The notes under the pieces were generated by a model. The model did no database searches. It worked only from the letters and a program-made list of their open reading frames with translations, and was not told where the DNA came from. From Blasia pusilla (taxonomy: Eukaryota > Marchantiophyta > Marchantiopsida > Blasiales), in contig CM114271.1 of assembly GCA_050084515.1 (NCBI GenBank), positions 45,136,001-45,200,000 on the forward strand: 64,000 nucleotides of DNA. Direction: 5' to 3'. This document shows, piece by piece, positions 58,621 to 64,000 of the stretch (within the stretch, counting starts at the first letter, position 1; each line of letters begins with the position of its first letter). The position numbers and the translations under genes are program-made.

Positions 58621-59270
58621 GTGTGATATCCAGTGGGATCAACGTCTCCACTCCAAGATCCCGATCGCCACGTGACTCTCGCTGCTCCGGGATAAAAGCA
58701 TGACTCCACGCGTGCCTCACAAGGTCGTCGGCACTCCTCTGTAGCTCTCGAGTCGTATCCCACAATGGTGAAGAGATGTCGCCAACATGGGAAGAGACAA
58801 CCGCCATGGCCTGTCTCTCCGTGGGACTATCCGCTACGGGGACATCCTCCGCATGTGCGTTCCCCTCCAACAACTCTCCTGGCCAGCTAACACTACCTGT
58901 GAAAGACGCCAACGTGGTCACAGACTCGCCTCGTGATCGACCACCTCGTCCCGCAAACTGCACGGGTAACTGACTCATCCGCCCGTCACCTGACCGCCAC
59001 CCTGGCCGATAAGCAACGGTCTCCTCCCAGAAGTCAAGGATGAATCCTAGGGGATAAAACACTGTACTCCCCACCAACACATCGTACGACTCAACTTGTG
59101 TTGTAATCGCACGTCTGCGCACCATAGCACTATCAATCTCATGCTCTGGCTAGACTCTGACAACTATCTTCTGTCGAGTCATATACAGCGTGGGTGACAC
59201 GCAGTATATGGAAGGAACAAGGCTCAATGTCGGCCTTCCGTAACCCCAACGCTAAACACGCCGCCTTCCC
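58621..59270 (-). pseudogene. Conserved linker of unknown function, element B
   Basis: Open for about 200 codons (59125-58511). YDVLVGSTVFYPLGFILDFWEET and YRPGWRSGDGRMSQLPVQF near its start are shared with A and C. The remainder is acidic/Ser-rich (VPVADSPTERQAMAVVSS, ELQRSADDLVRHAWSHAF) and leads into the methyltransferase. No family recognised. Confidence 0.6.
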
Positions 59271-60053
59271 TTACATCAAGGGTTGCGCTCCCGAATCAAG
59301 TAGGACGCGCAGCAGGTGGTATACTATCCCCGTCGGACTAACCAAGCGAAATACTCCAGCTCGGTTATCCAGTAACACTACTCCATGTGTCACCACTGCT
59401 CGATCTATGGCCGGTCGAGCTGGCATATCTACCAACTTCGCCGCCGCCGCATGCCATGACTTTGTGGGGAACGTCCCAAGCACCCGCTCTGAGGGCAAGT
59501 CCACCACCTCCTCAACTACCTCTAAACAAGAAGCAGTCATCTCTCCAAGCTCACACAATGTGGCGGCCAGTCGGAACACCTCAATTGGTCCAACTCCCAA
59601 CGTTGCCAACTCTCCGGCAGAAAATAGTGGAGTCTGACTCACTCTGGTGACCACCTCCAACACTATGGTCGACACTGACTCCACTCCAGCTGGCATAGGA
59701 GTTATCACTCCAACTCCTCGTGACGTCGACGTAGGTGCTTGAGTTGTAGGCACCGCCGGTCGTCGAGGCAACATCAATGGGGTGTGTAGTGCCTCCAACA
59801 ATGTGAATGATTGTGGAACCCTAGCCTGCCGCCCATCGGTCCCCTCTGGTGGGTTAATCTCAACTCCACCTCTCGATGGCTCGGTGCCTCTCGCAACACC
59901 CCGAGTCACCACTGCAGCTGCCTCAACGTGGGCTGCACTACACATAAATCCCATATTGGTGAGATCCTCACCTGGGTCAGGGTAAGAGGTAGAAGCAAGA
60001 GTCACACTAGCTGCTTGTAGCTCCGTGCCTTCCCTAAGCTGCATCATCGTCAT
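59271..60053 (-). pseudogene. Protease frame, element B
   Basis: 260 codons open. The C-terminal part has HLLRVLLDSGAQPLM with the aspartic-protease DSG, preceded by LVSPTGI. The N-terminal ~120 residues are a Thr/Pro/Val-rich spacer. Four codons upstream of its first Met the same frame holds a TAG (60066-60068) that separates it from gag. Confidence 0.75.
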
Positions 60054-60065
60054 GGCAGCAATCCT

Positions 60066-60773
60066 CTACTCCAACTCATCGATGCGTGAGAGAAGTGCCG
60101 GATCTGGTGCTCCTCCTCGATCTCCTCTGGCTCGTGGTGGTCCTCTACCACCACATCCAAGAAGGACTCCCCAACCTCCTCCAGGATGACCGCCCCGAGG
60201 CCCTCGGCCTACCTTTGGACGTGCCCCTCGGCGAAGGTCAAAACATCTATCCCTAGTGTCACCATATTTGTGGCAATAGTCACACTGGTGCTGTGGTGGG
60301 GCCATCCTCTGTGGCTCCTGAGCAATCGGAGGCGCTGGTGGTCCTCTCTCATGCTGTGGGCAGTCTCTCTGCCTATGGGCCCCTCCACACGTCCAACAAG
60401 ACCACATTGGTCCGTGCTCGACAACATATGTAGGTACGGGTCTTTGCCTCATAGGCTCACGGTACCCACCCTGCTCTCTGGGCACACCGGCCCGCTCCCG
60501 TGGTACTGGTGTTCGCTGTGGCACCTGCGGGGTCACCGTCGCTAGTGGACCCGTCGACTCTTGAGAAAATCCAGTGGTCACTACCTGCTCCTCACTCATG
60601 TTGAGCTCAATACGCTCAGACGACTCAAAGACCACCTTCAATGTGGGCTTCACTGTGTGAATCAGCACCGCATCTCGGACTCTCCTCCATAGTTCTCGGT
60701 CCAGAACCCTGTACCAATACAGGATTGACTTCGCCTCAGTCATTCCATACGTAGCAATGATCAGCCTCCTCAT
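60066..60773 (-). pseudogene. Gag nucleocapsid region, element B
   Basis: 235 codons open. Contains CWTCGGAHRQRDC (CX2CX3HX4C) and CDYCHKYGDTRDRC, in which Asp replaces the knuckle His, then a Gly/Arg-rich tail and RIDELE before the TAG. The capsid-coding N-terminal part is short, so the element seems truncated at the 5' side. Confidence 0.7.
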
Positions 60774-61500
60774 GCGTGTGAATGCCTCTCTTAGACACCA
60801 TGTCTCAACCGCTCAAGCACTCAGACTCACCGAGAGTCTCCCACACGCCTCACTAGCTCACCTATGCTAAGATCAATCTCGTGATGACATACCCGGCCTC
60901 ACGCACACTCAACACTCGGGCTCATCATGAGCCTCCCAACTAACTCACCTAACGTAGCGACACTCTCTCGGGTCATACACGCGACCCCTACTCGGCAACT
61001 GCAGTATATCCATCAATATGCTACACATGAAAAGAATCTACACTCATCACCATTGCTACACCCACCTAGCACCAGCTACTACCCGCTACCTAGCACTCTC
61101 AATCACACACAACAAGTGCAGGAAAAGGGACTCGAATAGGTAACCTCATCATGCCCTCCAACCTACGACATCATCAACACGCACTCCCCCATGTGACATG
61201 GAAACCTCATGACTGACAAACTCCCGTCGCGGATCCCATCCACGCTTACATATCACCAAATGCATAAACGAGCTCCCATTGCACAACTCGCCTCAACCAC
61301 GTCCAATTGTTCAACCTCGTAGCCAGAGTCAACCTGATCTGGCTCCACTCCTACCACGTCAACATGACCCCGACCACATTCGGCCTTTCCCAACCACATC
61401 CGCACTCTCAACCACGTAGCTCAACGTCATCCACGTCCGTTGTCCAACTATGTAGGTCACTTACCACGTCGATATCCTCACCGCCACCACGTTACCTAAA
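60774..61500. other. Decayed 5' flank of element B
   Basis: GC-rich, low-complexity-like DNA with repeated CTCAC, ACTCGG and CCACGTC words. No LTR, primer site or coding family recognised, so the 5' LTR of B appears to be lost or outside recognition. Confidence 0.35.
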
Positions 61501-63147
61501 TGGGGGGGAGCCTTAGCCGGCACCCCTATGGCTCCCTTGGGCCCCAAATGCGGGGAAGGGGGCAAGGGGGGCTAAATCTGACGGGCCCAACCATTGTTTT
61601 CATAGATCCAGATTTACGAGTAGTGCTGGCCGGCACTTTTCGTGAATTTTTATCTAGCAGGGAGAGTTCCGGTGGGACTTCCGTCGAGCCTTGCACATGT
61701 ACCAGAATTTGACGGGGCGATGTCGGGGCTGCAGTGCTTGTCTGGATTCCAGCAAGAATGTGTCGAGAATATGGGGGAGGGCCGACTGAATCTGACAGAA
61801 GATGATGGCTTCCCAGAATAAGCCTCCCGGAATGCTGCTGTTGTAATTTCCGACTATTGGAAATCAGGTACGTAGGTGGCATAGGGGGATGGGATGGCAT
61901 GATGGACGGTTGGATGGAGATTACTTTTTCATGCAGAGATCCGCACCGTCAAAACTTAGTGGGATGGTGGTGAACCCTAACCCGTTTGCCCCTTTAGCCA
62001 TCCAATCTCCATCGACGGCTTTCTAGCCATGGGTTACGGGGGAAGCTGTGGCTTCGGTCCTGCCAAGCCTGGACCCAGGGAGGCAGGGCCCTGGAGTTAG
62101 TACGTCGGGGAGGCCCTCCCCCCCTCATTCGAACAGTTTTCCTCTCCTCTCACTCGACGTTGGCAAAGCGCTGCCAGATTCCCGCCCGGTCTCGACTCCC
62201 GCATTCAAACTCTTTTCTTCACTACACAGTGTCGAAGCTGCCAAAGTTGCCCAACTCCGCACTCGAGTTTGCAAATTCCTTGAGATTCTCCCGTGTCCGA
62301 ACTCTTTTCTTCACTACACAGTGAAGAAGCAGCCGAACTCTGATTTCACAGATTTTCTCTCTCTGCAGTGCAGCTCCGCTCTACGTCTACTCTTGCGCAG
62401 AAACTCCGCTCAACGTTGGCTCATGCTCAACTTCGCGATAGCCTTGGCGGTCTGAGTTTCAACCTTGCAGCCTTGCCCCAATATCTCCCGTCAACGTCTG
62501 CTCATGCACGGCGGCTCGCTTTCGGCGTCCGCTTTTGCAAGACGACCTTGCGGTCTGAGTTTTGACTTGCCCAAAGACATTCTTGTCGACGTCCGCTCTA
62601 GCGCTACTGATCCGAATGTTTGATGTTTTTCCGCTCTCTGATTTGCTGCTGCTCGTTTTTGCTACTTTGCTCCTCTACGCTTTTTCTCTGCAGATCCGTA
62701 CTTCAGTTTAGCGTTAGTGTATTTTCTGTTTTGTTTTTCAGTAACATGATTTGGCTGTTGATTCACAGTGAGCCCCGTTGAAGTCTTGAAGTTGCAAATC
62801 GGCTTTCGTTATAGCCGTTTTGCAACTGGTCTCCCGACTGTTATACTTGGGGGTTGGTTCAATCCGACTGTCATATTTGGGTATTGGATTCAATTTCCAG
62901 CTTGCAGAGATTAGTACCTTTTTTCACAAATACTCAGATGTTTAGATTAAGTTTACTAAAGTAAAGTTTAGGGTTTAGGGTTTAGTTAGTGCTTTGGAAG
63001 TTCGCGTTCTTGACTTGAAGCTTTGTAGCTCTACATCCGCCCGAACTCTTCCATTCGATTTGAAAGAACAGGCCATTTGCTTGACCCTTGGCCACCTGTT
63101 GGTTTGTATGCTTGTTTCCCGCATTCGAGTCTTTTTATTGTGGTTAA
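61501..63147. other. Upstream region of the hAT gene, no recognised gene
   Basis: G-runs near 61501-61575. A 24-bp direct repeat (62208-62231 and 62300-62323, beginning AACTCTTTTCTTCAC) lies upstream of the transposase. I could not identify terminal inverted repeats. A TTTAGGGTTTAGGG telomere-like dimer sits near 62968-62982. Confidence 0.35.
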
Positions 63148-64000
63148 ATGGCCAAGAGGCAAAAGACCATCAGTGCTTTCTTAGACAAGGGACGCCGGAA
63201 CGATGTTCCAGATATCATTGGATTGTCTCGCTCATCTGATGATAAAGATGAACAACCTACATCAAGCAGTAGTGCAGCTTTACATGAGAAATTTGCATAG
63301 CTTGGAAGGACGTATTCAATGTACAACTGGATTGACTATGATTCAGCCCTTGGTAGAATTTTTTGTAAAGTATGTAGGAAGGGTAAGGTGAAGAGTGCTT
63401 TTGCTAGAGATGGAGCAATCAATTGCAAAGTCTCTGCATTCACTGACCACGCCAAATCCAATGAGCATATCAAACTATCATGGGCTGCAAATGGAGGTAA
63501 GCAATCGATCGCCAAGGCCATTGCAACAACAAACCAAAGTTGTGAAGTAGCCCTCCTAACATTGTTTAGGTGTGCATACTTCCTTGCGAAAGAGGCAATT
63601 CCATTTCTGAAATTCCCCAATCTTTGTAAGTTAATGCTTTCTGTAAATGCACCTATAACCAGAGATCTTTACCACGATGAAAAGAGTTGTAGTGAAATAT
63701 CTTATTATATCAGCCAAGTTCTGCAGAGAATAACTCTTTCCAGAATGCAGGCCTCTCCCTTTTTTGGTATCATGATTGATGAATCCACGGATATATCTGT
63801 TACAGGTCATTTAGTTGTGTTTGCCACTTTCATTGAAGAGGGTCAAGCAGAATGTTGTTTTCTAGGATTACTTCAATCCGAATCCAAATCTTCTAATGCC
63901 ATTACTGAAACCTTGCTGTAACTAATCAAGGATGGAGGGGTGGAGTTTACCAAGATGGTAGCATTTGGATCTGATGGGGCCTCAACAATGGTAGGTAGCC
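63148..64000 (+). pseudogene. hAT-type transposase, N-terminal part (ZMYM/ZNF862-like), runs off window
   Basis: Cut-and-paste transposase of the hAT superfamily. From ATG 63148 the frame reads MAKRQKTISAFLDKG..., a start typical of this group. A TAG at codon 51 (63298-63300) and a TAA at 63919-63921 interrupt one otherwise continuous frame. Between them come a zinc finger (FCKVC ... HAKSNEH), the linker, and FFGIMIDESTDISVTGHLVVF with the first catalytic Asp. After the TAA the frame continues with VAFGSDGASTMVG, the second Asp region. With two nonsense codons it is unlikely to be active. Confidence 0.85.

Noticed and set aside
60066-60068. Programmed stop-codon readthrough between gag and protease in element B.
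   Set aside because: Element C has TGG at the aligned position and B has other nonsense codons (for example TGA at 57426).
62968-62982. Telomere-like TTTAGGG dimer as an internal telomere.
   Set aside because: Only two units; such short matches (telo boxes) occur by chance or in promoters.
1-64000. CRISPR arrays, tRNA genes, bacterial-type operons.
   Set aside because: No regularly spaced short repeats, no tRNA A/B-box pairs that I could support, and gene structure with introns shows a nuclear plant genome.

Overview
This window is nuclear DNA from a land plant. The evidence is one multi-exon, intron-rich host gene, a plant-type CRY-DASH cryptochrome/photolyase, set in a dense graveyard of Ty3/Gypsy LTR retrotransposons, a Helitron, hAT and MITE-like DNA transposons. 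The main retrotransposon family here carries a DNMT3-like DNA methyltransferase and a PHD finger. From general knowledge this is more suggestive of a non-seed plant (bryophyte, lycophyte or fern) than of a flowering plant, but the sequence alone does not settle it. I see no tRNA genes, CRISPR arrays or operons.

Layout. 0-4.4 kb: a decayed gag-only LTR element on the minus strand (element D). 4.4-6.1 kb: unrecognised broken coding sequence with an 85-bp direct repeat. 6.3-8.75 kb: an internally deleted plus-strand copy (element C) of the main Gypsy family. 9.5-10.3 kb: a Helitron-type end and a MITE with hairpins. 11.1-16.7 kb: CRY-DASH, minus strand, 13 coding exons, 547 codons, apparently intact. 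17-34 kb: mostly AT-rich DNA with MITEs, tandem duplications and an LTR fragment. 34.75-37.0 kb: the 3' half of a decayed Helitron helicase, minus strand. 37.5-47.25 kb: element A, a long minus-strand Gypsy copy with both LTR regions. 47.3-54.2 kb: AT-rich DNA, one GC-rich island, a MITE and small Gypsy shards. 54.2-61 kb: element B, a second minus-strand copy. 63.1-64 kb: a broken hAT transposase that runs off the window.

How the parts work together. Elements A, B and C share the order gag (CCHC knuckles, RGG-rich tail) - protease (DSG) - conserved linker of unknown function - C5 cytosine methyltransferase - reverse transcriptase - RNase H - integrase - PHD finger - polypurine tract - LTR. 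A retains methyltransferase motifs I, IV, VI, VIII and IX/X spread over several frames. B has lost motifs I-IV and carries a Lys in place of the ENV glutamate, but keeps a largely open reverse transcriptase. C has lost everything from the linker to the PHD finger. None of the three is intact. The combination of a methylation writer and a chromatin-reading finger in one retrotransposon polyprotein is the most interesting feature here. Retrotransposon-borne methyltransferases are known from dinoflagellates and a charophyte alga; I do not know of this combination being described.
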